Shown here in pieces: positions 32,883 through 44,559 of a stretch of 64,000 bases of DNA (positions are counted from its first letter, which is position 1; every line of letters begins with the position of its first letter). Position numbers and translations under genes: made by a program. The DNA comes from Lojkania enalia (Eukaryota > Ascomycota > Dothideomycetes > Pleosporales). The stretch spans positions 80,442-144,441 of the forward strand of contig ML986625.1 of NCBI GenBank assembly GCA_010094045.1. Direction: 5' to 3'. The notes below the pieces were generated by a model, which saw only the letters and a list, made by a program, of their open reading frames with translations, was not told the DNA's origin and did no database searches.

Positions 32883-34289
32883 GACTAGTCAAAGTCACAG
32901 AGGGAGTAACAGCAAGGCCGGGAGGGCAGAGAACTACTAGTGCGTGCGAGCGAGCCTGTTCCAACGAGGAGTTGTTGCGGTGAGCGGCCAAGTTTGGCGA
33001 ACACGTCTACGGTACGTTGTTAATGACGTATCCTGGGCGGTTGTTTGCTGGGGGCACAGGTGCAGGCGCAAGTAGCAGCGACGGGGGAGGCGGCGACAGA
33101 GGCACACGACGCACAGTGAATTGAGCCGGAGGACCGTGTGAAGAGGTACGCAATGCGAATTTCAGGTGAATCAGCCCCAAATAAAACCTCGCCGCGAACG
33201 CAGGCCCGCGCTAGGCGAATCCTTTCTCCGCGCCTGGGCTTCTGGCACATGGTCGTCGCCAGGCCGCGGCGGATCCATGGCGTGTCCGCATCCGCGCTCC
33301 GCCATCAGTCCATCAGTCATGCTTGCTCAGACACGCCGCCCCGTCGTCCCATTCTCCATCAATCGGATGCCTTCCGCTCGCTACCCCGCCTCGGCCTCTG
33401 CCGAGCATGTATGCAAGAGTAGAGAGCTTTGCCTCAGCAATTCACATCCTATCAAGCAGCTCAATTAGAGCCCATGTCACAGCACGCCTCCAGCAACTTG
33501 ACCGGAGTGCCGCACGCGCTATTGATGAGATGGAACAACGGACTTGTTTCTGACCAGCGAGCAATTTATATGTACTGTACGGACTCCGGAGGATAAGCTC
33601 GGAGCGTCCGGACAAGTCAGCTTCAGATTTCTGTAGACCGCGGCTCAAAATCTCCCTCTATTGCCCTTTGGTAGACCCCAGAATCCTACATTTCGCCCTT
33701 CCGTCTCCAGAGGGTTTGCACTACAATGACACGCTAGCGCAGTGAAGGATCCATGATCTTCAGCTAGCAATTTCCCGATAGACGATTGCTCTGCCCGCCA
33801 AGCCACATATATGCGCCACATATTTGGGGGCGGCTGTGGCTGTGCAGTTACTCCGGGTGCAGTGCTGTCATGGTCAGTCCAATTACCTCAGATAGAAAGC
33901 ACAATATATGCAGCTCTATCCTTAATACGGTGCCTCATGGGATTCTTGAAGGATTCGGCCCAGGTCGCAGAGACAACAGCTGCTATCGCCACACTGCAGC
34001 CTTGAGGGAAATGTGGAGACGGATAGACCATATGTGAGGTTGCACAATCATGGAGACGACTGTTGCCTAGAGATAGAATAGCATAAATTCGTCCCAATTC
34101 AACCACTTGTTTGACGTGGCAGCGAGGACACCTGGAGTCAGCTCTTATCCGCCCTTTAAATCGTCGCTCATCACACCAATTATTGATTCGACTTAATCTC
34201 GTCCATATCCTGTTCTCTCGACATACACTATAACTCTTTTCCCTTCTATTTAGCCATATCAATTTAACTCCAGTACAACTATCTCCCCA
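32883..34289. other. Divergent intergenic region
   Basis: About 1.4 kb between eIF2A and the AAA gene. Around 33130-33560 three overlapping + frames of 76-100 residues lie in GC-richer DNA, Pro/Arg/Ser-rich without motifs, so I do not call them genes. Confidence 0.35.
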
Positions 34290-36387
34290 ATGGCTGTTAA
34301 AGAGGTTAGTGGTGTAAACGGTGCTAAAGCTAGCACAGCCACTGCTACCAATAGCACCAATGGTTCTACAGAAAAGAAGTCCCTCGCCCCAGAAGGCTCT
34401 CTCAACACCCTTAAACCCCTCTACCAAGGCCCCAAAGACAAGGATAGCAACTGGACCTGGCTAGACACCGAGCCAGCCGACGTAGTCGAAGCAGTCGAGA
34501 ACGAGGAAACCGCCCAACACGCTCTCATCACCCGTCTCAAAAAGGCGAACGATTCCCGCAAGAAATATGAGTTGGACTCCATAATCATCCAGTCCCCATG
34601 GTTAAAGCAAGCTTTGGGCGAGATACTAGAGGGATACCCCGGCGTATGTTGCGAGTTGAAGAGGTTGGTGTTTGAGGCGCCCTTCCAGCCGTTTGTCCAT
34701 CGCTGGAGGGAAATTGAGGCATTCCGGCAGCGGAATGATGTCGATGATGTTACGAAGGAACATCTCGAGCTCCTTTACAATGTTCTAAAAGAAGAGCTCA
34801 AGGATGTCATCAAAGCGTGGGAGGACTACGTCGCCCACGGTGTCATTACATACGAGCATGTCTGGACTATTTTTCACCCTGGTCAGGTCTTGTACTCAGA
34901 TTCGCACAACGGCGCGCCTAGCGCAATGAAATTCAAAAGCGGCGCCTACGTTGAGCTGCGCTGTGGCAAGGCATATCAGCTCAGTGTTGAGATAATCGAT
35001 TGGAACGGGAGCCACTTCGGTCGGCTCACTGAGCGCATCAACATCTGGGAGTTTGTTGGCACGCAGAATATCCTGCGCCTCCAAGCATATCCAATAACTT
35101 TCCATCCGGAGAGAGAGACAGTTGAGGAGGTCTTCATCAAGCGAGGGCAGAGGTTCGAGGAGCTGGCCGGGTGCAACTACAAAGAGTAAGCTCCCCACTA
35201 CTCAATACTATAGACACAGCGTAATAACATATTTATCAGATACAAAGGCTTCGCTATTACCTGGGATAGGGAAGGAAATGAAGTTCCCATTAGCGTAAGG
35301 CACAATTTCGTCGCCTCGACCACATATCGCTAACTATGACCAGGTCTCCGGCCGCATCATTATCGACTCTAATACATTCCGCCGCTTTTCTCCACGATAT
35401 GTACCCTATAGTGAACCCCTAGAAGTCAAAGAAGGCGCGACTAAACCGGAATGCGCACCAAAGGAGTTCAACATTGAGGACTTGAGCGCTGAGAAATACA
35501 TCTTCGGCAAGCAGCAGGAGACAAAGCGCATTCGGTTGACGAAAGCCCACCACCTTCTTTGTAGCCCTCGGGTCCGGGGCTACTCGCTGAAGAAGAAGCA
35601 GTGGCTCTTGTTCTTCCTTGACCTAGTTAAGGAGATCAAATTTAACGATAGTGCCTTCGAGTCCCTCGTGCTCCCAGAGGACCAAAAGGAGCTCATTCTC
35701 TCCTTCGCCGAGTCCCAGTCGATGAACAAGAGCATTTTTGATGACGTAATCTCTGGCAAGGGTCGTGGACACATCACCCTCCTCAGTGGCCCTCCAGGTG
35801 TTGGTAAGACTTTAACGGCGGAGTCGGTCGCAGAGTACATGCATGCGCCATTGTACATGATGTCCGCGGGCGACCTCGGCATCAAACCGAATGAAGTCGA
35901 AGCCAAGCTCACCAACATCCTCGAGATGATCGCAAAATGGAATGCCATCCTGTTGCTCGACGAATGCGATGTCTTCCTCGAGAAGCGCTCAGCACACGAT
36001 CTCGAGCGAAACAAGCTTGTCTCCATCTTCCTCCGAGTCCTGGAGTACTACGAAGGTATTCTTTTCCTCACCACAAACCGCATCGACAACATCGATGCCG
36101 CCTTCCAATCTAGGATTCATGTCTCCATGTCATATCCCGATCTGACCAATGAGTCTCGTCGCCATATCTGGGATAATTTCTTGCAATTGCTGGATCGGCC
36201 ACAGGAGTTCAGTGCAAAGGACTTGGATGAATTGGCGAAGGTCCAGTTGAATGGCCGGCAGATTAAGAATGTTCTTAAGTCGGCGAGTTTGCTGTCTACG
36301 AGGAAGAAGGAACCGTTGGCTAGGAAATGGGTAGATATGGTCTTGGGCATCGAAATGAGGCGTCCAGGGGTAGCAGAAGGGTTTTAA
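34290..36387 (+). CDS. AAA+ ATPase of the fungal DUF7025-AAA type
   Basis: Exons 34290-35185, 35240-35294 and 35344-36387 (introns 54 and 49 nt) encode 664 residues. The N-terminal half carries the domain that precedes AAA in this fungal family (IIIQSPWLKQALGEILEGYPGV, FHPGQVLYS). The AAA module has Walker A GPPGVGKT (residues 466-473), Walker B ILLLDECD (519-526), then FLTTNRIDNIDAAFQSRI with the second-region Arg, and NGRQIKNVLKSA. There is no signal peptide or membrane segment. These proteins are ring-forming ATPases of unknown substrate. The N-terminal 30 residues are Ser/Thr/Asn-rich and likely disordered. The middle exon is only 55 nt. Confidence 0.85.
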
Positions 36388-36781
36388 AATAGCGACAGCA
36401 GCTTCGGCTTGATTCAGAGAATTTTGTAATCTGGGCTCAGATATACGATTTCATTCTCGGGATCCATTCAATAGAATGTATTCATCACGTTGCAGATTCG
36501 GTGATCCTCAGTTCAGAGATATGAGTGTAATAGGGTGAGAACAACCGTATCTTCCTTTCCCCGATATCCTTATTGAGTATGAGATATTTCCTTATGTAAC
36601 TCGGTCTTTCCCGCCTGCAAAATTCATCTGCTATCGACTTGAATAGACAGGCTCATGAACTCAGTAAGAGAAAAAGGTCTGCTGCAGTTGTGTGCGGGGG
36701 TGGCCTTGGTGCTTGAACCTTCGCAATCCGGACCTAAAGATGACGAACATCCTCACCGGAAGGGCGCATAGGATACTCTAA
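36388..36781. other. 3' spacer
   Basis: Convergent spacer between the AAA gene and the relic on the other strand. Nothing seen. Confidence 0.35.
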
Positions 36782-37300
36782 TTATGCATCCTCTTTGAGC
36801 CTAGCCAGCTGGGAAATAGCTAAGTCTACGTCAAAGTCGTCCTCGAGAGAGTCTCGCATAAGTTTAGACGGATGGAACCAAGGGTCCGATTTTCTAAAGC
36901 ATGACTATCCCACATCACAATTAAGAAAACCCCGAGCTCCAATGCTCGTAGTGTCCCAAGCCATATCGATAAGCCGTATATCGCGCCCTAATCTACCCGC
37001 GAGACGATTGATACGCAGCACCGTGTCGCAAGTAAGCCATCGAAATGGAAAGATCTCCTTCGACTTCGAGTAAGGGTCCCTCCAATAGAACAAAGATTCG
37101 ACTTTTTGATAATTGTCGTATCGTCCATTGGTAGGAACAAGATGCTCAGTAGTCAACAGATGCAACTCAAAATCAAGCTGGGTAAAGTCAGTCCTAGACC
37201 TTCTCTCGAGGACTAATGCAAAGTGAAATACTTGAACGAATTGGTGGAGTTTTCCAGCTACTTCTCAATGTTCGTTTTCGCTCAGAGACTAGAGAATACT
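36782..37300 (-). pseudogene. Decayed gene of unknown family
   Basis: A single - frame reads coherently as protein through two stops. From about 37290 it gives LSENEH-stop, then VAGKLHQFVQVFHFALVLERR, then FELHLLTTEHLVPTNGRYDNY, WLTCDTVLRINRLAGRLGRD and FLNCDVG, a TAG at about 36908, then SCFRKSDPWFHPSKLMRDS and DVDLAISQLARLKEDA, with the terminal stop at 36782. The composition on both sides of each stop is protein-like, which suggests a recent loss rather than chance. I cannot name the family. Its neighbour upstream is a lone STAND N-terminal domain, and the two could be parts of one broken gene. Confidence 0.35.
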
Positions 37301-37375
37301 GTAAGCCCAGATTACGTGCCTGATCAGGCTATGCAGCCCTTGAGTAAGCAGCCTCATGTACTATATATTTCTCTA

Positions 37376-37449
37376 CTGTATCTTGACCAATAGATCAGCA
37401 CAACCATCAATACGACGCCCATACGGTCTCCACCCAGTCTTGCTTACAA
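37376..37449. repeat. Segment shared with 4739-4835
   Basis: CTTGACC ... CACAACCATCAATAC ... GCCCATACGGTCTCCACCCA ... TGCTTACAA matches the + strand at 4739-4835 with about 12-nt and 11-nt gaps and scattered transitions. The match ends exactly where the NLR N-terminal frame on the other strand meets its stop codon. It is probably a piece of a dispersed element that broke the gene. Confidence 0.7.
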
Positions 37450-37761
37450 ATAGTATTCAGAGCTTGCCTCAGCTTGTTTGTTCCGACGGTCGTCTTCTGC
37501 AACTTCCCGATCAGGATCTCTAGCCTCTGTTGGCATTGCGTATTTCTTACAGCTAAAGCGGATATCTTCGAATGGTGAGACTGCATGGTGGCTCTGAAGA
37601 AAGTCCTCCAGCCTCTTCAGGACATGAATAAGGGCTTTCGGCTCCTCGATAAATTTATACAAATGTATGGTCTTGTTAAAGAACTTGGTGCTGATCTCAA
37701 TAATCTGTAAAGTCAGACCGATAAGGCTTACGATACCTACTACGATATTTGGAGGGTCCAT
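37444..37761 (-). pseudogene. Lone N-terminal domain of a fungal NLR/STAND protein
   Basis: A 105-residue frame starting MDPPNIVVGIVSLIGLTLQIIE resembles the helical N-terminal domain that opens many fungal STAND (NLR-like) proteins (MDPLS-type start, hydrophobic first helix, then a helix ending LKRLEDFLQSHH). It stops after about 100 residues, with no NACHT/NB-ARC domain following. The stop lies at the edge of a sequence shared with the transposon-rich end of the window. Most likely a truncated NLR gene; a stand-alone adaptor-like protein is possible. Confidence 0.5.
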
Positions 37762-38638
37762 AGTCGAAGAAAAGTCCTATTGAGGTGTTGGTGTCGTGAT
37801 GTGACTCCTCCAACGAGGCTAAAGTGGTAAATATGGGACCCATCTAGGTTGCTTCTAGATTTTAAAAGACGGCAGTGTTAATAAGAAAGTAAATCTAAAC
37901 ATAACCTGCTAGGATGTGAAGAGGCTTCTTCGAAACACTGACAATCTCCTTTCAATAAGTGGTATAACCTACTAAATTGAGATATATTGATGGAGGATGC
38001 TATTAGAATTCCTCTCCTGGATGCTGATGATTCTTAGCTAATCTGCTCTGTTGCAGCCCGCATACTAGCGCATGTGACAGGCGGTAGGTGTCAGTTTAAG
38101 GGACGTTTCCGCCGAAGCCGGAAATGAGGCGCTGGGAGGAGCTTATCAGATGAATGGAAGAATGCCATGCTACCGAGCCAACTCCATATCAGCTAGGCCG
38201 GGCTAGGCTAAGCGAGGAGATGCGCGCTAGGATGTCGCGTGAGCTCGCTCGAATCCCTAGCCAACGAAGCGTGCAGAGACTTTCTAAAAGATGGAACTCG
38301 TCTTGCTCTTTGCGGTGTCGAGCAGGCATGGCGACCGTCGGGGATGAGCGTTGCCGGCGGCAATTGGGCGCTGGAGCGGGCACAGGAGGGACGGGTGATG
38401 AGTGTAGCTTGGTCAGCGCCGCCAGCCGTTTACATCATACCGCCAAGCCCGGCCAACGGTCCCCCGTGCCTTGGACTTAGCGACGACAGGGATCATTGGT
38501 GTAGCCATTTCTTGCCGTCGTCCCCCGGAAATCTCCACATCACACAACGCATTGTCATGTTGACTTGAAGCGTCGTTTGGATACCTATGTATTCATGACG
38601 CAGTCGGCCGGACGGTATTTCTTTTGTGTGTAGACCTC
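37762..38638. other. Intergenic, no gene seen
   Basis: Spacer and promoter region of the DUF2985 gene. Overlapping frames near 38150-38570 have no motif or splice support. Confidence 0.35.
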
Positions 38639-40931
38639 ATGAAAGCCATGGATAAGCTCAAGACGAAGACGCGCTCCGCCCGCAACTACCTTGCCGAGAG
38701 GACGTCGACGGGAACCGGCTCGGCTTCCCTCAACGTCCCTCACTCCTCCCTACCACCAGACGACAATGCGAGCACGACGGCCGCGTTCGAGGGCCATATC
38801 GGACCACAGCCAGGCACAGCCGCGCGCGATTTTGCCGTGCTCGACGAGCCCGCACCAGCGCCCGCACCAACCGAGCCCCCAACGTCGTTGCAGTCGTCTG
38901 TAGACGCAGGAAAGCCGGTCCCAGTACCCAGTTCAGGCAGTTCGTCAAAGACAAGTTCGAAGTACATTCAATCCATGCGCGTAACTTGCTGGGAACTTGC
39001 ATTGCTAACATTCATGTTGCAGACCCCCGCAAGATGGTTTGAGACTTGAAGTGCCAACGCCCGGCCGGCGACGGAGTCTCTCCAACCCCAACCCCTCTAG
39101 GCCAGGGCAAACACCTGGTCGCCGACCGTCCCTTGGAGTGCGCCAACCGAGTATTGGAATAAGGCGGATACCCTCTTCCCAGTCACTGCGGCGTGTCGCC
39201 TCGAACCCCGATGGAGCACCAATGCAGCAAACTTCCTCGCGATTAGATGTGCTAGACGAGCACTGCGCCCTGGAACTGGCGCAGACAAATCAGAGCTCTA
39301 CAAGTTCGACGACTACTCCGGAACAGCCTCAGCAACAGCCGGGACGGCTTAGGAGAGCTAGTGTCGCGCTTCGGTCCAAATTTGGCTCGAGAAAACAAGA
39401 GTCAGAAGGCACAGATGCGGTCCCTGACAAACCTGCAATGGCACCCGGACAGCCAGACCCATACACAACAAGAGAATATGCTCCCAACATGGTGGATGTA
39501 CTGGACACTGTTGGTATGTTCAGAAGTGGCACTCTAGGAGTATCGCATGCTAATAGATGTAGACCCCGAAGTCCAAACTCTGACCTCACTCACAAATGTC
39601 CAAAACTCCCTCTTTGTACCCAACCTTGGTAGATTCGTAAACAGACGCCCCACATACGTCCTACGGCAGGCTCCAAGTGAGCGAGCCAGTCTGGAGGAAA
39701 TCAACACAATTCTGGAACCAGCTAGACAGGCAGAGATGCAGATACGAGAGGAGGAAGCGCCTAGACTTGAGCGAACTTCGACCACAGCCACCATGACAAC
39801 ATTAAAAACTATAGATTCCACAATGAGCGACTCCCGCTTCGCAGTATTGCCCCACGGAGCATCGCTGGATGGGTGGACTAAGGAGGACAAGCAAGAATTG
39901 AATGACCACGTCAGACACATGCTGCACTCACGAAGATCTAAATTCAAGCGCGCTATGAGGGGGTTCGGGCAATATGTCCGACGACGTAAGTACTCCGCTT
40001 CCTGAGCATGAACAGCATTGCTAATTCGTTATCAGCTCTCGGCTTCCTCGTCACACTGTACGCAACCCTAATAACGCTCTTTGGTCTTGCATGGGTACTT
40101 TTCTTGATCGGCTGGATCAACGTTGGCGGTCGCCAACTGTACATCATTAATGTCATCGACAACGTACTCGTTGCGCTCTTTGCCGTTGTCGGCGATGGTC
40201 TTGCCCCCTTCCGTGCTGTCGACACCTACCACATGATCTATATCGCACACTACCACCACTATACCTGGTCACGCCGCGAGAAGTCATTCCTCCCAAAGCT
40301 GCACGACCACAATGATCTCCCATCTTCCAACGCCCCGATAGCCGCGCCTATGGATCCCGAGGACCCAGAAAAGCAGTGGGAGTTCACTGTGCTCACCCCG
40401 AAGCAGCAGGCCAAGCTAGAACACCACACTGCAAAGTTCTGCAAGAGCCACTCCTTCTACAAACCGCACGAGACGGAAACGCATTACGCCTTCCCCCTCC
40501 GATTACTCATAGCCATTGTCGTCCTGCTAGACTGTCACTCCCTCTTCCAAATCGCCCTCGGCGCCTGTACGTGGGGCATCTACTACAAAGTGCGACCCTT
40601 CGCACTCACAACTGTCATCCTCTGCTGCTCGATTACCTGCAACGCGACGGCCGGCCTCCTCATCTGGATCGGCGACCACAAGACGAGGAAGAAAGATGTC
40701 GTCGAGCGCATGAACCGGCAGGAATTAACTGAGGAGGCTATGAAGAAGGTGGAGAAGCGCAAGGAACGGGAGAGCGAGAGCGAGAGGGAGGAGGATGGTG
40801 AGTCAAAGGCGAGGAAGAGTTTGACGCTTAGTAGACATTATCATTCGGGCAGGGGTGGACAGAAGGATAAAGATAAGGATAGAGTTGGAGATAAGGGGAA
40901 AGAGAAGTTTGAGGAGAGTGCTTATGGGTAG
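38639..40931 (+). CDS. DUF2985 integral membrane protein
   Basis: Exons 38639-38961, 39023-39513, 39557-39985 and 40036-40931 (introns 61, 43 and 50 nt), 712 residues. Residues 1-270 are low-complexity and Ser/Pro/Arg-rich (TPGRRRSLSNPNPSRPG), likely disordered and phosphorylated. After FVNRRPTYVLRQAPSERAS and a linker, the DUF2985 core begins: MRGFGQYVRRPLGFLVTLYA, then hydrophobic segments TLITLFGLAWVLFLIGWINV, LLIAIVVLLDCHSLFQIALGA and FALTTVILCCSITCNATAGLLIWIG. The tail is highly charged (KKVEKRKERESESEREE). The function of this fungal family is unknown. The start codon is ATG 38639; ATG 38648 is also possible. Confidence 0.85.
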
Positions 40932-41559
40932 GAAGACTAGAGATGTTGTATGTGGAAATGGAAGATTTGTAGGGTTTTGCATGTTTTGATATCCTAGGTT
41001 AGCGGGTGCGTTGGACGAACGGCTAGCATTGTATGTAGGAATACTTGGCAGTGGGAAACGAAGATTTTTGATAGCTCTGGCCGTTTATTTGCCGTCGGGA
41101 GTTGGCCATAATAAACGACGTCTAAAGCCGAATACTAAGTCGGGATTACTATCTATGCAAAATATTGCCAGAGTAAAAAAAAAAAAAAAAAAAAAAAATT
41201 TTTTTCAGCTACAATGGTCTATCTATCGCTCCTCATCTATCTTTTTTTTTGGGTATGGTATTTCGCGCATTTCCGGCCAGCAGTGCTCGTCATGCACCAT
41301 GCAAAACCATGGCCATGACCCCAAACAGGAAAATTTAAAAAAAAAAAAAATAAAATAAAAATAAAAATGGGAACAAAGGCCGCCCCATTTTCTTGCTAGT
41401 CATCCATCCCGCCGAATAGCATAAAATCACAGCGTACAAGAACACGTCTTCTATGCAGAGAAGAAGAGTACAGGATGAGGAAACGACTTACCTACCTACA
41501 TACCTACCTAGTCTCAATTCTACAAAGTATGGAAGAGAAAGGGTGGGGAAATGATTTTC
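40932..41559. other. Convergent 3' spacer with A/T homopolymers
   Basis: Holds a run of about 24 A followed directly by 7 T near 41176-41206, and A-rich tracts near 41335-41370. No gene. Confidence 0.5.
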
Positions 41560-43148
41560 TCACGACCGAACAATCATATGATCCCTCGCCGGCCCGACCC
41601 CAATCCACTTCACCCTCACCCCCACAAACTGCTCAATCCTCTCCACATACTTCCTCGCCTGAACCGGCAAATCAAAATAGCTCTTCGCGCCGGTCGTAGG
41701 CTTATTCCAGCCAGGCAAGGTCTCATAAACAACCTCGACATTGCTCAAGATCTCCGGGTTGGCAGGGAAGCTGTCGAGGGTCTGGCCGGCATACTTGTAA
41801 GAGGTAGCGACCTTGAGCTCGGAGAAGCTGTCGAGGACGTCCAGTTTTGTAAGGTTGAGGGATGTGTAGTCGTTGCAGATGTGCGAGTGTTTGAGGAGGA
41901 CGAGGTCGAGCCAGCCGCAACGGCGCTTACGGCCGGTGGTTACGCCGACCTCGCCGCCGATCTTTTGGAGGGCTTCCCCGGTTAGGTTGAGTTGCTCAGT
42001 GGGGAAGGGCCCGCTGCGATATATATTAGCATTAAATTACAGAGGAGTTTTGGGGAAAGGGGGGAGGGGGTCCCGTACGAGCCCACACGCGTTGTGTATG
42101 CTTTGACAACGCCGACAACTTCTGTGAGGGAACGCCAGCCTAGTGTTAGACCTGTAAGAACGCCCCCGAGACCAGTGTTTGAGGATGTGACGAAGGGGTA
42201 GGTGCCGTAGTCGATGTCGAGCATGATGGCATTGGCGCCTTCAACGAGGATATTGGATTTCTTCTCCTTTGCGGACTGAATGAGAGGGATCTGGTCGATA
42301 ACGTAGTCCTGCAACTTTATGCGGTATTCCTATCTACTAATCAGCGATTGATCTAGCGATAAGAAAAGCAGGAGAGAATACTACCTTAAACCTCTGAATC
42401 TCCTCTTCGGGATCGTACTTGAGCAAATCACCAAACCGCTTCTGATACCCATGTACTAGTCTCCGAAACTTGGTCTCAAAGACCTGTTCATCGAAGATAT
42501 CGCAAAGCCGGAGGCCAGATCGAGTCATCTTGGTGCTATACGTTGGGCCTTTTCCACAAAAACCAATCAGCCAAAAAAAAAAAAAAATTAAAATAAAAAA
42601 AAAACCCCTCCAACCTTTCACATCTCTAACCCGAAAAAAAATAAAAATAAATAAAAAATAAACAAATACAAGAGTCACTCACCAATGCCTTTCTTGGTTG
42701 TACCTATATCTCACACAAAATACGTCAGCTTGTCCTCAATAAACCAAATTTACAAAACGGGCACCTGACCTATCAAGCTGCCTCCTAACTCGACCTCCTC
42801 CAGCCCATCCACTAACTGATGCACATCAAACACTATATGCGCCCTATCGCTTATAAAAACCCTGCCCTCTGTCTTCAAGCCATGTTTCTCTAGGGCCTCC
42901 AACTCCCGGAAGAAGGACGGGACGTGCACGACGCAGCCTGAGCCGACAATGTTCATGCACTGCGGGTTCACGAGGCCGGAAGGCAGGATGTGGAAGTCGT
43001 ACGTGACGCCGTTGGCTACGATGGTGTGGCCGGCGTTATTTCCGCCCTGCGCGCGGCAGCAGAGATGCGAGTCGTGGGCGAGGATGTCGACGAGCTTGCC
43101 CTTGCCTTCGTCGCCCCATTGGGCGCCCAGGCACACGGTGACGGACAT
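41560..43148 (-). CDS. ADE12: Adenylosuccinate synthetase
   Basis: Five exons: 42770-43148, 42683-42703, 42385-42548, 42079-42329 and 41560-42013, 422 residues, the usual length. The P-loop-like [14 protein letters not shown] opens the protein; [80 protein letters not shown] and [15 protein letters not shown] follow, all hallmark segments of IMP, GTP and aspartate binding. It makes adenylosuccinate from IMP and aspartate, the committed step of AMP synthesis. The second exon is only 21 nt and lies inside the GTTKKGIG motif. The intron before PTYS is A-rich low-complexity DNA. Confidence 0.96.
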
Positions 43149-43749
43149 GGGGGAGGGGAGGTTCGCGGAAGGGGGACGGATCGAAGGGCAAGCGCTGGGG
43201 AGAGGCGTGTAAAGGAGTATTTCAATTGCTCGTCGATGACCCGGGGACGGGAGCGGCCGAATGTAGTGCGCTTGCTGCGCGGGTTTTTTTCTTAGTCGCA
43301 GTCAGAACCAATTAAAAGTTTGCTTGTTCAGAGTCACAATTTCTTCTCCAGGACCCCGAGAATAGAACTTGCCAAGGTGGAAGGCTAGGGAAACCCCCAT
43401 GCTCACTTACCGGAAGAAAGTATATATTTGGCCGGCTCAGTCACGTCTCCTCGAGGGAGAAAACGAAACAGCAATTGACCACAAGACTCGCGTGCAGTGT
43501 AGAAACTGGCAAAGGAACCACAGCGAAAAAAGACCACGGTACCCCACCATGCGCTGCCCCGCGGTCCCTAGGACCGATGTCGCTGTTGTGCCAGCGCCGG
43601 CCAATCACCGCTTCCGAGATCGCTCAGTGGCTATCGGCATCACCTTCACGATTCGGAATTCGCATTCCGCTCACAAACGCACACGTACATACAAACATGC
43701 CACATACATGTATGAAAAGAACCCTAGCATTACTGCATCATATCCAAAA
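43149..43749. other. Intergenic spacer
   Basis: ADE12 promoter and PEBP 3' region. An Arg-rich + frame here (43369-44073) overlaps the PEBP gene antisense and is not called. Confidence 0.35.
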
Positions 43750-44559
43750 CTACAAAACAAACCCCATCACCCCCGCCACAACCGCCGTCCCCATCCCCAC
43801 CCACAACAACTTGCCCGCTCCCAACCCCAACGCCACACCACTACCCGGGAACGGCAGAGGCGTAGGACTCCCCGTCGGAGTCGACCCATTTGTAGGCCTA
43901 GGCGGCGGAAACGTCGTCGTCGGCGTCCCCGTCACATTCTGCACGCGTATATAGTTCGCGGCCAAGGGATCATACAGCTTCGCCGCTTCCACAAAGCCGC
44001 TCATATTGAACCCCACCCTGCTCTCCAGCACCGCGTTGAACTGGGCCGGGATAGTGAAGTTCTCCGGCTGTGAGAACAGCATGAAGGTGTAGGCATGCGG
44101 GACGTCGCCGACGGGCGGCGAGGGCTGCAGGTACGGTGCCTCGCCGGGCGATGGGACGTTTAGAGTGCCATTGTCGCCGAGTGTGGCGTTCGTGACGAGC
44201 CAGTGGAGGAGCTGGACGCGCGTGCCGTTGCGCGGGACATCGGAGTCGACCATGAACAGGACGGCTCTGCCGCGAGACGTGAATACCGGGGTGGTGACGT
44301 TCGGCGGGTTCGCCGTGTCTACATTGCGGTTAGTTAGATGCTCGCATGGAGCACAAGAAATGAACTCTGAGGGCGAGGATCCGGGTAGATACATACCAGC
44401 CCTTGGAAGCTGCTCGCCCGGCGGAGAAACCTCATTTTCTCCAAACGTCACGCCCAATGTCTGGGACGCTTGGATCGGAAACCCAGGGGCCGCCTGCGTG
44501 CTCACACTGCCCACCAAGCCCAATGTCACGCCGACCGATAGTAAATTCTTTCCCAGCAT
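43750..44559 (-). CDS. Secreted, probably GPI-anchored PEBP-family protein
   Basis: Exons 44397-44559 and 43750-44318 around a 78-nt intron (donor GTATGT, acceptor AATGTAG, phase 1), 243 residues. The intron has no stop and is divisible by three, so an unspliced reading also stays open. The N-terminus has a signal peptide (LLSVGVTLGLVGSVSTQA). The PEBP core shows TSRGRAVLFMVDSDVPRNGTRVQLLHWLV (DPD-type region), PYLQPSPPVGDVPHAYTFMLF and a GFNMSGFVEAAKLYDPLAANYI segment. A Thr/Pro/Ser-rich stalk and a C-terminal hydrophobic tail (GKLLWVGMGTAVVAGVMGFVL) after GSG/GAG suggest a GPI anchor. Several N-glycosylation sites are present. PEBP proteins bind phospholipids or inhibit proteases; the exact role here is unknown. 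Confidence 0.85.
   Translation of the reverse strand: MLGKNLLSVGVTLGLVGSVSTQAAPGFPIQASQTLGVTFGENEVSPPGEQLPRAGMYLPGSSPSEFISCAPCEHLTNRNVDTANPPNVTTPVFTSRGRAVLFMVDSDVPRNGTRVQLLHWLVTNATLGDNGTLNVPSPGEAPYLQPSPPVGDVPHAYTFMLFSQPENFTIPAQFNAVLESRVGFNMSGFVEAAKLYDPLAANYIRVQNVTGTPTTTFPPPRPTNGSTPTGSPTPLPFPGSGVALGLGAGKLLWVGMGTAVVAGVMGFVL

Noticed and set aside
33138..33553. Three overlapping + frames upstream of the AAA gene
   Set aside because: Pro/Ser/Arg-rich, mutually overlapping, no motif, no signal peptide, no splice continuation.
43369..44073. 234-residue Arg/His-rich + strand frame
   Set aside because: Overlaps the PEBP gene antisense; composition reflects the Pro/Thr-rich stalk read backwards.
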